64,000 nucleotides of DNA from Nocardia colli. Its GTDB lineage: Bacteria > Actinomycetota > Actinomycetes > Mycobacteriales > Mycobacteriaceae. Numbering within the stretch: the first letter of the stretch is position 1; each line of letters starts with the position of its first letter. The stretch lies in contig NZ_VXLC01000012.1 in assembly GCF_008704205.1 (NCBI RefSeq), forward strand, positions 62,001 to 126,000, written 5' to 3'. The notes below the pieces were generated by a model, which saw only the letters and a program-made list of their open reading frames with translations, did not search any database and was not told the origin of the DNA. Both the position numbers and the translations under genes were made by a program. Of this stretch, positions 18,093 to 26,579 are shown in pieces.

Positions 18093-18228
18093 CGTTCCCT
18101 CCATCGACCGACAAGCAGGAGGACGAGCCGACGAACGATGATCCCCCCGGGTGCACGTGCGCGCGCCAGCGACGCTTCGCAATCGGCAACATAACACCCG
18201 GGGCCGCCGACCGGCGACACTGCTCGGG

Positions 18229-19794
18229 CTACTTCACTCGCTTCTGCAGCAGCGGGACCAGCTTGTCGAGCAGTACCTGCTCCGAATCTGGAGTCCAATT
18301 ACGGAACGCGGCTACGGCTTCGGGATCGTCCAGCGGGATGACGGTGGCCCGAGTACCCGCGACTTGGTATGGCAGCCCGCGCAGCCCGCCACCTCCGGCG
18401 TCTTCGTCGGTGCGCACCGCGAGGACGTAGCTGTCGGACGCCACCTCGAGCGAGTCTGCTGATTTCATCGCCCGCGGCGATGGTTCGCCGCCCTGCGCCA
18501 CGTAGCCCAGGTTGTAGACAAAGCCCAAGTCCTCCAGGAACTTTGTCTGTGGGGTGCCGCCGAGGAAGATCGAAACCGGTTTGCTCGTGCCGACCATGCG
18601 CTGCACATCCACCACCGTGATGGTCTTGCCGCGGAAGGCCGGGTTGGCGGCGCGGGCCTGCTCCTTCGACGGCAATGCGCTCACGGCGACCGTAGAGCTG
18701 GCCGCCGTGGTCGTGGCGGCGATGTTGGTGCTGGACTTGTCATTACCGCCGAGCCCCCAGATGCCCAGGCCCACGGCCAGTGCGACAACGACGACAGCGG
18801 CGCCGGCTCCGATTGCCCACCGGCTGCGGGAAGGCGCCGGCGGCGCTACCGTCTGCGGACCCGAAAACGCAACGCGCGGATCGGTATTCGGGCGCGGGTC
18901 GTAGGACTGCACGGGATAGCCGGCGGAGGTGCTCGTCGGGGCCGGGACGTAGCCGGGGGTGAAGGCGCTCGCGGCCGCGTCGGTGAATTCGCGGCAGGTG
19001 TTGTAGCGCTCGGTGGGATCTTTGGCCATCGCCTTGGCGAAGACGTGATCGATGGCGGCGGGCAGGCTGGGATCGACGGCGGTGGCGAGCGGCGGCGGCT
19101 CGTGTAGGTGCCCCATCATGACCAGCGCGGGTTGTGTTGCGGGGTACGGGTTTCGGCCGGTGAGCAGTTTGAAGAAGGCGCAGGCGAGGCTGTAGATGTC
19201 GGCGCGGTGGTCGAGGTGGCCGCCGACCAACTGCTCCGGCGGGGCGTAGGCGATGGTGGCGACGAAGCTGCCGGTCTGGGTGAGTTCGGTGGTGTCGTCG
19301 TTGGACTTGGCGACGCCGAAATCGGTGAGCAGCACGCGTTCTTCGTCGCCCTCGGTGGAGGAGAGCAGGAAGTTGGCCGGTTTGACGTCGCGGTGCAGCA
19401 AGCCTTTTCGGTGCGCGTAGTCGAGACCCTTGCCGACCTCGGTGGTAATGCGCAGTGCGCGAAGCGGATTCATCGCCCGCCTGTCCCGAGCCAGTTCGGC
19501 GGAGGCGTCGGTGCCGTCGACGTACTGCATCGCGATCCACAGCTGACCGTCTTCTTCGCCGCGGTTGTAGACCGAGACGATGTTCGGATGGTCGAGGCCG
19601 GCGGCGAGATTGGCCTCGCGCTCGAAGCGGGTGCGGAACTCGTGGTCGTTGCTGAGCTCGCCGCTGAGCACCTTCAGCGCGTCCATCCGCGGCAGGCTGG
19701 GATGTTTGGCCAGGTAGACGGTGCCCATGCCGCCCGCGCCGAGCACGCCCTGGACGCGGTACCCGCCCACGATAGTGCCGGGGCTTATCGCCAT
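18229..19794 (-). CDS. Transmembrane Ser/Thr protein kinase (PknB/PknF type)
   Basis: A 521-residue eukaryotic-like kinase. The kinase domain spans about residues 10-275 with glycine loop GAGGMG (19-24), catalytic Lys41, HRD at 134-136 (LLHRDVKPAN), DFG at 158-160 and APPE near 184; Thr/Ser residues in the loop TTELTQTGS are the probable autophosphorylation sites. A juxtamembrane Pro/Ser linker leads to one membrane span (about 350-372, GAGAAVVVVALAVGLGIWGL) and a C-terminal extracytoplasmic domain of about 145 residues, which is not made of PASTA repeats. All catalytic residues are present. It lies between two lipoprotein pairs and upstream of FHA genes that could read its phosphothreonines. 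Confidence 0.93.
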   Translation of the reverse strand: MAISPGTIVGGYRVQGVLGAGGMGTVYLAKHPSLPRMDALKVLSGELSNDHEFRTRFEREANLAAGLDHPNIVSVYNRGEEDGQLWIAMQYVDGTDASAELARDRRAMNPLRALRITTEVGKGLDYAHRKGLLHRDVKPANFLLSSTEGDEERVLLTDFGVAKSNDDTTELTQTGSFVATIAYAPPEQLVGGHLDHRADIYSLACAFFKLLTGRNPYPATQPALVMMGHLHEPPPLATAVDPSLPAAIDHVFAKAMAKDPTERYNTCREFTDAAASAFTPGYVPAPTSTSAGYPVQSYDPRPNTDPRVAFSGPQTVAPPAPSRSRWAIGAGAAVVVVALAVGLGIWGLGGNDKSSTNIAATTTAASSTVAVSALPSKEQARAANPAFRGKTITVVDVQRMVGTSKPVSIFLGGTPQTKFLEDLGFVYNLGYVAQGGEPSPRAMKSADSLEVASDSYVLAVRTDEDAGGGGLRGLPYQVAGTRATVIPLDDPEAVAAFRNWTPDSEQVLLDKLVPLLQKRVK

Positions 19795-19867
19795 GATCCA
19801 CAATCTCCTGAGTCGGTCCCCACGCGGCAGCATACTGGAACGCGCGGGGCGGGCCAGGTGCGTCGCA

Positions 19868-21091
19868 TCAGCGGCTGTTCGCGAAAATCGCGTACTGGGC
19901 GGCGGCGCGTTGCTGCACGTCCAGCAATTGATCGCCGGTCACGAAGCCCGCGTATTGGCGATAGGCGACGATGCAGGTGAATCGCTTTATCTCGAAATCC
20001 ATGGCCGAGCGTTTGTTCTCGACGCACGCGGAATCCGGCACATTCGGCGGGGCATCGGCATCGTGTGCCGCCGGTGCGGGCGTGCGTCGTTCGGCGACGA
20101 TCTTCTTCGCGGTCGCGGGGTCCGGCGTGCGGGCCACGATCGTGCCGTCGGAAACGGCGAACCGGTCCGCGTTCATCGCGCTGAAGCGTTGTTTCGCGAC
20201 ACTCAGATCGTCGGCGTACTGCACGATGCCGCGCAGGCCGTAGAGCGCTTGACTGCCGATTGCCGGTCGTTCGGACTTGTTCGGATTCAATGCGCGGCTC
20301 AGCAGATGGTCGGTGTCCCAGGGCAACTGGAACAGTTCTTCATCGGTGAGCGGCTTCAATTGGTCCAGCGCGGGCAGTTGTGCGGCATAGGACTTTTCGG
20401 CTAGTCCGATCAACGCGTTCAGGTCCGGTTCGTTGGTCGAGACCAGATAGGCGACGACATAGGACCCGTGTGCCAGGAACGCGCGCAGAAACGGCGTGCC
20501 CGGACGCCAATGGGCGTGCGCGGAAGTGTAATTCGGCAGCGGCACCGGCTGGTTCTGCTCCCGGTTGGCGTTCAGGTCCGCGTCATAGAACTGCGACGCG
20601 GCCGCCGTTGCCCGCTCCGGATCGGGAAACTGCATCACCATCGTGGAGATCGCGGTCGCATGCTGCGTCGTTTTGATCGGCCAGGCGGACGGGACGATCG
20701 TCGTCTTCTGATCGAAACCGGTGGTCTTGAAACCGAACAGCAATTTGTTCCGTTCGGCGATCGGCTTCAGCTCGCCTTCGCTGCCGAGTTCGCCGGGCAG
20801 CAGTCCGCGGGATATCTCGAACGGCAACTGGCCGTACTTCAGGTGCGGATCTATTTCGTAGGCCGGTATCACGTAGTCCGACAACCGCATTGCGGCGATA
20901 TGCGGCATGGAGGTGAAATCGGGCCGGTAATCGTCATCGTGTGCGTTGGGCGGCTCGGTGGGGTAGGACCCGGTATCGAGGTTGCGGATATCGACCTCGG
21001 CGGGCTGGAAGCTCCCGGCCACGATCGATCCGCACGCGGTCAGGCTCGCCGTCAGCAACGCGGCGAACGACAACACGAACGCGCGCCTCAT
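19868..21091 (-). CDS. Lipoprotein, paralogous array member A2
   Basis: A 407-residue predicted lipoprotein: signal peptide with lipobox LTAC (LTASLTACGS), then the signature EVDIRNLDTGSYPTEP. It shares with A1 the motifs LLFGFKT/LLFGFAS, MQFPDP, HWRPGTP and a C-terminal QQRAAAQYAIFANS. ATG 21091 overlaps the stop of B2 as ATGA, so translation is coupled; the longer upstream frame is a shadow of B2. It is followed by the kinase gene. Confidence 0.8.
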   Translation of the reverse strand: MRRAFVLSFAALLTASLTACGSIVAGSFQPAEVDIRNLDTGSYPTEPPNAHDDDYRPDFTSMPHIAAMRLSDYVIPAYEIDPHLKYGQLPFEISRGLLPGELGSEGELKPIAERNKLLFGFKTTGFDQKTTIVPSAWPIKTTQHATAISTMVMQFPDPERATAAASQFYDADLNANREQNQPVPLPNYTSAHAHWRPGTPFLRAFLAHGSYVVAYLVSTNEPDLNALIGLAEKSYAAQLPALDQLKPLTDEELFQLPWDTDHLLSRALNPNKSERPAIGSQALYGLRGIVQYADDLSVAKQRFSAMNADRFAVSDGTIVARTPDPATAKKIVAERRTPAPAAHDADAPPNVPDSACVENKRSAMDFEIKRFTCIVAYRQYAGFVTGDQLLDVQQRAAAQYAIFANSR

Positions 21092-22305
21092 TTGGTATTC
21101 ACCAGCAACGTGTACTCGGCCGAGATCCGCTGCTGGGCGTCGAGCAATTGATGAGATGCCGAGAAAGCGGCGTAGCGGCCGTAGGCCACCGAGCAGTAGA
21201 AGCGGATCGCCATCGTCGTTCGCCCGATGTATTCGTGGCAGTCGGCGGTGGGCAGATTCGCCGGCGCGGCGGAGCTCTTGAACCGTTTGTTCAGACCGCC
21301 CATGTCCTTCTGCAAGGCCGCGGCCGCGACGGCATCGCGTGCCCGGTAGAGCTCCACTCCGTTCGACGCGTACCGGTCGGCGCCCGCCTTCTCCAGATAG
21401 CGGAGCGCGCTGGGCGGATCGTTGACGAAATGCAGTGCGGTGCGGGCATTGAAGGCGCCGGGCGGATTGAGCCACGAGTCTTCCCTCGGCCGCGCGATGG
21501 TGCGGTTGAGCACGCCGTCCAGGTCGATTTGCAGGTCCATGAGTTTGTCGGGCGGCGTCGGACTGAACTTGGCGATGGACGGGACCACCGTGTCGAGGCT
21601 CTTTTCCACCAGCGTCGACATCGCGGGCAGATCGACCTTCTCCAGGTAAACCTTCAGGTAGTCGTAGATCCATGTGTAGACGACGAATTTGCCGGTGGCA
21701 TACCAGGATCCGATCGACTGCTGATTCGGTTGCCAGTGTGCGTGCGCGGCAGGGTATTTCGGTATCGCCACGGTGGCATTGCGGTCGCCGGCCTCGCGAT
21801 CGACTCGCTCGAGTGCCGCGGCGGCGTCGGTGGCCTTCTGTTCGTCCGGGAAGATCAGCACCGCGTTCACCAGGTCGATGCCCCGATTGTCTTCCTCGGT
21901 GCGGCCGTAGCTCTGGAAGCCCGCGACGAAGTCGGGCGCGGCCTCGGTGAACCGGTCGACGGCCATGCTGTCGCGGAGAGCGAACTTCGGGTCGGTGAAT
22001 ACCGTGGCGACGAACGGATTGCCGTGCGCGAAACGGGAGTCGATGTCCAGCGGCACCGGCACGAAATTGCCGAGTCGTTCCGCTTCGATTATCCGGGCCT
22101 GCTCGAGGCTTTTCACCGCGCCCAATTGACGCGGCTTCGCGTCGTAATTGCCGACGTCCAGCTTGCTGAGGTCGACGGCGGCGACGGGGGTCTCCGCAGG
22201 CGGCTCATCCGATCCGCAACCACCGGCGGCAATCGCCAGTATCGCCGCCGTGACCAGGGCATACGCCGTCCGGCGCGGCATCGGGTTCGCGCGCAGCTGC
22301 AACAT
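21088..22305 (-). CDS. Lipoprotein, paralogous array member B2
   Basis: A 405-residue predicted lipoprotein with lipobox AAGGC (AILAIAAGGCGSDE) and signature AVDLSKLDVGNYDAKP, paralogous to B1. The start is unsettled: ATG 22305 is abutted by AGGGGAGGG, which leaves too little spacing, so TTG at 22302 or ATG 22281 (MPRRTAYAL) are alternatives. It precedes and is coupled to A2. The B2-A2 and B1-A1 pairs look like a duplicated two-gene unit. Confidence 0.78.
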   Translation of the reverse strand: MLQLRANPMPRRTAYALVTAAILAIAAGGCGSDEPPAETPVAAVDLSKLDVGNYDAKPRQLGAVKSLEQARIIEAERLGNFVPVPLDIDSRFAHGNPFVATVFTDPKFALRDSMAVDRFTEAAPDFVAGFQSYGRTEEDNRGIDLVNAVLIFPDEQKATDAAAALERVDREAGDRNATVAIPKYPAAHAHWQPNQQSIGSWYATGKFVVYTWIYDYLKVYLEKVDLPAMSTLVEKSLDTVVPSIAKFSPTPPDKLMDLQIDLDGVLNRTIARPREDSWLNPPGAFNARTALHFVNDPPSALRYLEKAGADRYASNGVELYRARDAVAAAALQKDMGGLNKRFKSSAAPANLPTADCHEYIGRTTMAIRFYCSVAYGRYAAFSASHQLLDAQQRISAEYTLLVNTK

Positions 22306-22387
22306 CCCTCCCCTGACGGCTGTGGTTCCCGCGGAATCTTACGTCACCGCGTGACGCGACACCTGACCACAGCGTTCAGGATTCGGT

Positions 22388-23593
22388 TCACAAACTGTTC
22401 GCGAGCAGCGCGTATTCCGCCGCCACTTTCTGCCGGACGTCCGGTTCTTTGTCGCTGGTGACGACACCCACATAACGCTTGTACGGGACGTAGCACCGGA
22501 ACTTGTATTCGCGGTCCGGGTTGCCCTTGCTGTTGAGCTGCAGGCATTTGGCGCCGGGCACGTCCTTCGGTGCGCCGAGCGTGTCGTAGTGTGCGCCTTC
22601 GCTTTCCATCAGCCCGTCGGCCAGTTTCTGGGCGGCGGCGGTGTCCCTGGTGCGGGCGACGTAGCTGTCGTCGGCGACCGCCTGACGGTCCACGCCCGCC
22701 TCCTCGACCAGACGCAGGTGCGCGGATTCGTCCTCGGCGCGGTGCACCATGTGGCGCGGGCCGAAGATGGCGAAGACGGCGGCATCGGGGGCGCGGTTCT
22801 TGCGGTCGCTGACCGCGACCCGGGCGAGCAGCCCGTCCGGATCGACCTTCAGGTCCTTGATCTTCTCCTGCGGTGTCGCCTGGAACTTGTCCAGCTGGCT
22901 GACCTGCGCGGCGAGCGCCTTGTCGACCCAGCCGGTCAGGTCGGCGCTGTCGGCGCGCGGGCGCTGGATGAACAGGGAGATGACGAATTCCTTGTAGGCC
23001 ATGAAGGTGCCGACGGTGGGAACGCCTGGGCGCCAATGGATGTAGGCGTCCGGGTACTTGGTCGAGGGCAGTTTGCGGTTGTCCGGCGAGATGGTGATGT
23101 CCACGTCTTCCAGCTCGCGGGCGGCGAGCTTGGCGATCGCCTGATCCGGGAAGCGGAACAGGGCGGTGGTCACCGCGGTCGCGTCCGGGGCCGGGTTGGT
23201 CTGTCCGGCCGGGTCGGGCTGGTCGGCGCCGCTGGCCGCGTAGCCGGCGAGCAGCTTGCGCTGGTCGAACACCGGCTTGGACGACTTGGCCACGAAATCG
23301 AGCGCCTGCTCGGCGTCGGCCACCACGGTGCTGCCCCGGCCGACTTTGAGCGACGGATCGATCACCACGGTCGGCGCCACCGCGTCGGACATCCGCATGC
23401 CCTCGAGCAGCGCGGCCTTGTCGCCGGGGTCCTGGTTGTACTGGTGCCGGTCCACCGCGTAGGTGCCGACCTCTAGCTGGCGTACGTCGACCTCGCCCGC
23501 CGTAGCGGTGCCTCGTACGCCGCCGCACCCGGTCAGAAGACCAGCCAATGCGATACACGACGCGGCAAGCGCGATTCGCGATGTCCGAACCAT
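22388..23593 (-). CDS. Lipoprotein, paralogous array member C
   Basis: A 401-residue predicted lipoprotein with lipobox LTGC (LAGLLTGCGGVRG) and array signature EVDVRQLEVGTYAVD. It is a diverged fifth paralogue: HWRPGVPTVG and the C-terminal VRQKVAAEYALLANS match the A and B types. ATG 23593 is preferred, with GAGG 7 nt upstream; an in-frame ATG at 23614 lacks such a site. It is the first gene of the minus-strand array; an 82-bp gap separates it from B2. Confidence 0.8.
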   Translation of the reverse strand: MVRTSRIALAASCIALAGLLTGCGGVRGTATAGEVDVRQLEVGTYAVDRHQYNQDPGDKAALLEGMRMSDAVAPTVVIDPSLKVGRGSTVVADAEQALDFVAKSSKPVFDQRKLLAGYAASGADQPDPAGQTNPAPDATAVTTALFRFPDQAIAKLAARELEDVDITISPDNRKLPSTKYPDAYIHWRPGVPTVGTFMAYKEFVISLFIQRPRADSADLTGWVDKALAAQVSQLDKFQATPQEKIKDLKVDPDGLLARVAVSDRKNRAPDAAVFAIFGPRHMVHRAEDESAHLRLVEEAGVDRQAVADDSYVARTRDTAAAQKLADGLMESEGAHYDTLGAPKDVPGAKCLQLNSKGNPDREYKFRCYVPYKRYVGVVTSDKEPDVRQKVAAEYALLANSL

Positions 23594-23677
23594 GACGGGT
23601 CCTCGTTTCTTCACGTGCTGTCACTGAAGTTACCGGACGGACGCCTGGGAGGGGGGTCGATAGTTGTGGGATTGCAA

Positions 23678-23683
23678 TACCCT
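23678..23683 (+). promoter_or_regulatory. -10 box for leader ORF/FHA gene
   Basis: TACCCT fits the TAnnnT pattern and ends 7 nt before a GTG codon at 23691, the spacing expected for a leaderless transcript. A matching -35 box is not clear. Confidence 0.5.
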
Positions 23684-23690
23684 GGTTCCT

Positions 23691-23738
23691 GTGACGACGC
23701 CCCTGGACAGTGCCTTCGGTCGAGGCCGATACCTCTGA
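23691..23738 (+). CDS. Putative 15-codon leader ORF coupled to FHA gene
   Basis: The frame GTG...TGA encodes MTTPLDSAFGRGRYL, and its stop overlaps the ATG of the FHA gene as TGATG. The GTG lies 7 nt after a -10-like TACCCT, so the mRNA may begin at this codon. The FHA gene has no ribosome site at useful spacing (GAGG is 12 nt away), so coupling through this leader is a plausible way to start it. Alternatively the real start is elsewhere, or a frameshift has split one N-terminus. Confidence 0.4.
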   Translation: MTTPLDSAFGRGRYL

Positions 23739-25018
23739 TGGATCGGCAGGTCGAGGTCGTCGTCGGTGGTCACGCGGTGGTGCGCGTCGCCGGGGCGCTC
23801 GTCGTGGTCGGGCATCGCGGACCGGGCAGGCCGACCCGGGATTCGCCCGCCGCGCTGGCCGTGGAGTCGCTGGCCGAGCTGGTGCGCGAGGCGGCCGAGC
23901 ACGAGCCGAAGGGGCCCGGCGCGGTGATCGCGCGCCAGGCCACTCGATGGCTGATGAAGCAGGCCGAGCAGATCAGTCCGGGGGAGCCGATCGACTTCGG
24001 CATCCTGTCCACCGCGGAAAGCGGTGGGGTGGCGATATTTCTGCACGGCGCGGTGACCGCGGTGCTCGCCGGGGACGGCACGGTCGAGCGGTACCGGGGG
24101 AGCGACGCGGCGTTCACGGTGGATCGAGTGGCCGGGGTGCCGGCGCGCGCCGTCGCGCTGTTCGTCGACGACGCGAAGGGGCGTATCCCCGAACTGCCCG
24201 CGCAGCGCGGCATCGGCTGGCTGGTCGAGGGCATCGCGCAGGCGGGCGGCGCGATCATCTGGTCCGAAGAGGTGCAGACCAGGGCGTTGACCGGGCTGCC
24301 GCGCGAGGGCGCGCACCGGCGCGACGACGAGGAACTGCTGCCCACCGCACGCATCGACCACGAGCCGCCGCCGCAAGAACCGCAGCCGCACACCGGAAGT
24401 CAGCGCTCGACCGCCGCGCACGGCCTCGACGAGGACCCGCACCAGGCGCACACCGAGGTGAGCGGCACCAACCCGGCCGCGCCGCCGGACCCGGAGTTGC
24501 AGCGGCGGCTGGAGGCGACGGCGAAGGCCACCGCGCTCACCGTCAAGGTGATGGGATTCAAGTGCGCCAGAGCGCATCCCAGCGATCCGCGGGCGGCGTT
24601 CTGCACGGTGTGCGGCATGCCGGTGGACCAGACCCAGGCGCTGATCGAGGTGATCCGGCCGCCGCTGGGCATCCTGATCCTCGACGACGGCATGACCTAC
24701 GTGCTCGCCGCGGACGCCGTGATCGGCCGCGACCCAGAGCATTCCGACGCCGCGCAACGCGGCCTGGTCCCGCTACGGGTGGACGACTCCTCCGGCGGCA
24801 TGTCCCGCGCCCACGCCGAGGTCCATCTCCTGAACTGGGATGTGACCGTGGTGGATCGCGGCTCCACCAACGGAACTCGCACCCGCCTGCCCGGCTACCG
24901 CGACTGGATTCGCCTGGCCCCCAACCAATCCATGGTCCTGGTGCCCGGCGCCGAGGTCATGCTCGGCAACCGGGTCCTGCGCTTCGAACACTCCGCCCCG
25001 CCACCCTTCGGCGGTTAG
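23738..25018 (+). CDS. FHA-domain protein with cysteine knuckle
   Basis: A 426-residue cytoplasmic protein starting MDRQVEVVVGG. Residues 1-190 form an unassigned domain that resembles a phosphatase-like or actin-like regulatory fold only vaguely; a Pro/His/Glu-rich linker follows. A small zinc-ribbon-like patch (CARAHPSDPRAAFCTVCGM) lies before a C-terminal FHA domain (about 325-420) with GRDPEHSD, MSRAHAEV and DRGSTNGT, all phosphothreonine-binding hallmarks. The likely partner is the kinase encoded 4 kb away (inference). The gene is divergent from the lipoprotein array and convergent, by 5 bp, with the zinc peptidase. Confidence 0.82.
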   Translation: MDRQVEVVVGGHAVVRVAGALVVVGHRGPGRPTRDSPAALAVESLAELVREAAEHEPKGPGAVIARQATRWLMKQAEQISPGEPIDFGILSTAESGGVAIFLHGAVTAVLAGDGTVERYRGSDAAFTVDRVAGVPARAVALFVDDAKGRIPELPAQRGIGWLVEGIAQAGGAIIWSEEVQTRALTGLPREGAHRRDDEELLPTARIDHEPPPQEPQPHTGSQRSTAAHGLDEDPHQAHTEVSGTNPAAPPDPELQRRLEATAKATALTVKVMGFKCARAHPSDPRAAFCTVCGMPVDQTQALIEVIRPPLGILILDDGMTYVLAADAVIGRDPEHSDAAQRGLVPLRVDDSSGGMSRAHAEVHLLNWDVTVVDRGSTNGTRTRLPGYRDWIRLAPNQSMVLVPGAEVMLGNRVLRFEHSAPPPFGG

Positions 25019-25023
25019 ACCGG

Positions 25024-26472
25024 CTACGAATACCTTGACGTGCAGGTCTTTTCGCCGTTGATCACGCCCGCGCGGAACGCGTCGACGCGGGCGAATCCGC
25101 TGCGGACGGTGTTGCCCTGTACATCGCTGGCGGCCAGGCCGTCGGTGAGCAGGCCGGAGACCGCCTCGTCGAGATCGCCTGCGGCGAGGCCGATGTCGCC
25201 CTGTGCGGTCGGCCGGTTGGGTGCGGCGAGCTTGCCGGTGATGACGCCGGACAGACAGGCCGCGCGCAGGCCGGTCTTGGCGCCGACCAGTTCCTGGCCG
25301 TTGTGCTGCTGGACCGCGAGGGTGTAGCGGGAGATGAAGACGATGTAGCCGTTGTAGTCGCCGGTCACCTTGAGCGGCAGCGGGTCGTCCACGTCCCAGT
25401 TGGACGCGCCGCGCTGGGCGAGGGCGGGGATGTCGGTGCCGATGGTGTTCGTGTCGGGGCAATAACTGACCGGCTCGGTGGCGACCCCGTCCCGGCAGGC
25501 GATCTTGGCGCCGGAGTAGTCGTAGGTCGGCGACGGCTTGGTCGGCAGCAGCGCGGCGAGAGCCTTGCTGAGCTCGACCAGGGTGCTCTTGTTGATCTCG
25601 TATTCGCCGCGGCCGGTGTCGCCGCTGAAGTCCTTCGGCAGATTGCCGCGCCGCTGGTTGATCTCGTCGATGTCGATCCGCTTGCAGCCCTTCGGGCCGT
25701 CGGTGAAGCCGACCTGCACGGCGGTGACGCGCTCGAAGGCCGAGCCGTGCACGCTTTCCGGGTCGTCGGGGTCGGAGTCGCGGATGGCCACGGTGGCGGC
25801 GAGGACGGAGTTGAGGCCGTCGGAGGTGTTGATGGTGAAGTGCTTGGACTTGCCCTCGGCGACCGAGCGCATGAACGCGCCGGCGAAGCAGTCGGCCTGC
25901 TGTTCCTTGACGATCACCGGATCCTTGGCGCCGACCAGCCGGGCCATGGTCTGCACCGCGTGCCCGTATTCGTGCGCGAGCACCATGACCACGGCCATCT
26001 TGCCGAAGGTCTCGGTCATGGCGGGCAGCAGCACGGAGCGGTCCCAGCCGATGGAGTTGTCCAGCCGGCAGTAGGCGGCGTTCACCAGGTGGAAGGTGGT
26101 TTCCTTGCAGAATTCACGGGCGTCGCTGCGGGGCGCCTTCGCGCTCCAGGAGAGCAGCGTGCCGACCGGCTTGAAGTCGCCGCTCTGGAATTCTTTGCCG
26201 AATTCGCCGTGCCAGTAGGTCTGGATGTCTTCGACGGCGTTGAGCGCCAAGGTGTCCTCGGGGCCGCCGTCGCCGTTGGTTGCGGTGAGCGTGCTGTCCT
26301 CGACGCCGGTCCTGGGTCCGCTCGGACCGCTGGTGGTCGGCAGCCCGGCCACCTTGAACGGGTCGTCGTAGATGGAGACGGCACGGCCGTCGATCAGTCT
26401 GGTGCAGCCCGCGACCAGCACCACAACAAGCAAGGCGGCGGTAATGATCGCCGTCGCACGGACTTTCGGCAA
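25024..26472 (-). CDS. Lipoprotein neutral zinc metallopeptidase
   Basis: A 482-residue predicted lipoprotein (lipobox LVAGC after VRATAIITAALLVVV) with the zinc-protease motif HEYGH at residues 167-171, of the neutral zinc metallopeptidase (YpfJ-like) family. Residues QADCFAG about 40 residues further on supply the third ligand region. The start is probably TTG 26472, because the signal peptide begins there and GGGGGAG precedes it; the longer frame to 26589 overlaps the divergent ABC gene. It is placed outside the membrane, between two FHA genes. The substrate is unknown. Confidence 0.82.
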   Translation of the reverse strand: MPKVRATAIITAALLVVVLVAGCTRLIDGRAVSIYDDPFKVAGLPTTSGPSGPRTGVEDSTLTATNGDGGPEDTLALNAVEDIQTYWHGEFGKEFQSGDFKPVGTLLSWSAKAPRSDAREFCKETTFHLVNAAYCRLDNSIGWDRSVLLPAMTETFGKMAVVMVLAHEYGHAVQTMARLVGAKDPVIVKEQQADCFAGAFMRSVAEGKSKHFTINTSDGLNSVLAATVAIRDSDPDDPESVHGSAFERVTAVQVGFTDGPKGCKRIDIDEINQRRGNLPKDFSGDTGRGEYEINKSTLVELSKALAALLPTKPSPTYDYSGAKIACRDGVATEPVSYCPDTNTIGTDIPALAQRGASNWDVDDPLPLKVTGDYNGYIVFISRYTLAVQQHNGQELVGAKTGLRAACLSGVITGKLAAPNRPTAQGDIGLAAGDLDEAVSGLLTDGLAASDVQGNTVRSGFARVDAFRAGVINGEKTCTSRYS

Positions 26473-26566
26473 GGCTCCCCCTATTCGGCCGGTATCACGT
26501 TCACATCGGTCGCCGGATCGGGGCAAAAGGCGCGTCGGGGGCACCGCCGATGTCCGGGTGATGGAA

Positions 26567-26572
26567 TAGTAT
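26567..26572 (+). promoter_or_regulatory. -10 box of leaderless FHA-ABC transporter gene
   Basis: TAGTAT lies exactly 7 nt before the ATG at 26580, and no ribosome site is present, so the transcript probably begins at the start codon. Confidence 0.6.
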
Positions 26573-26579
26573 CCGCTGC

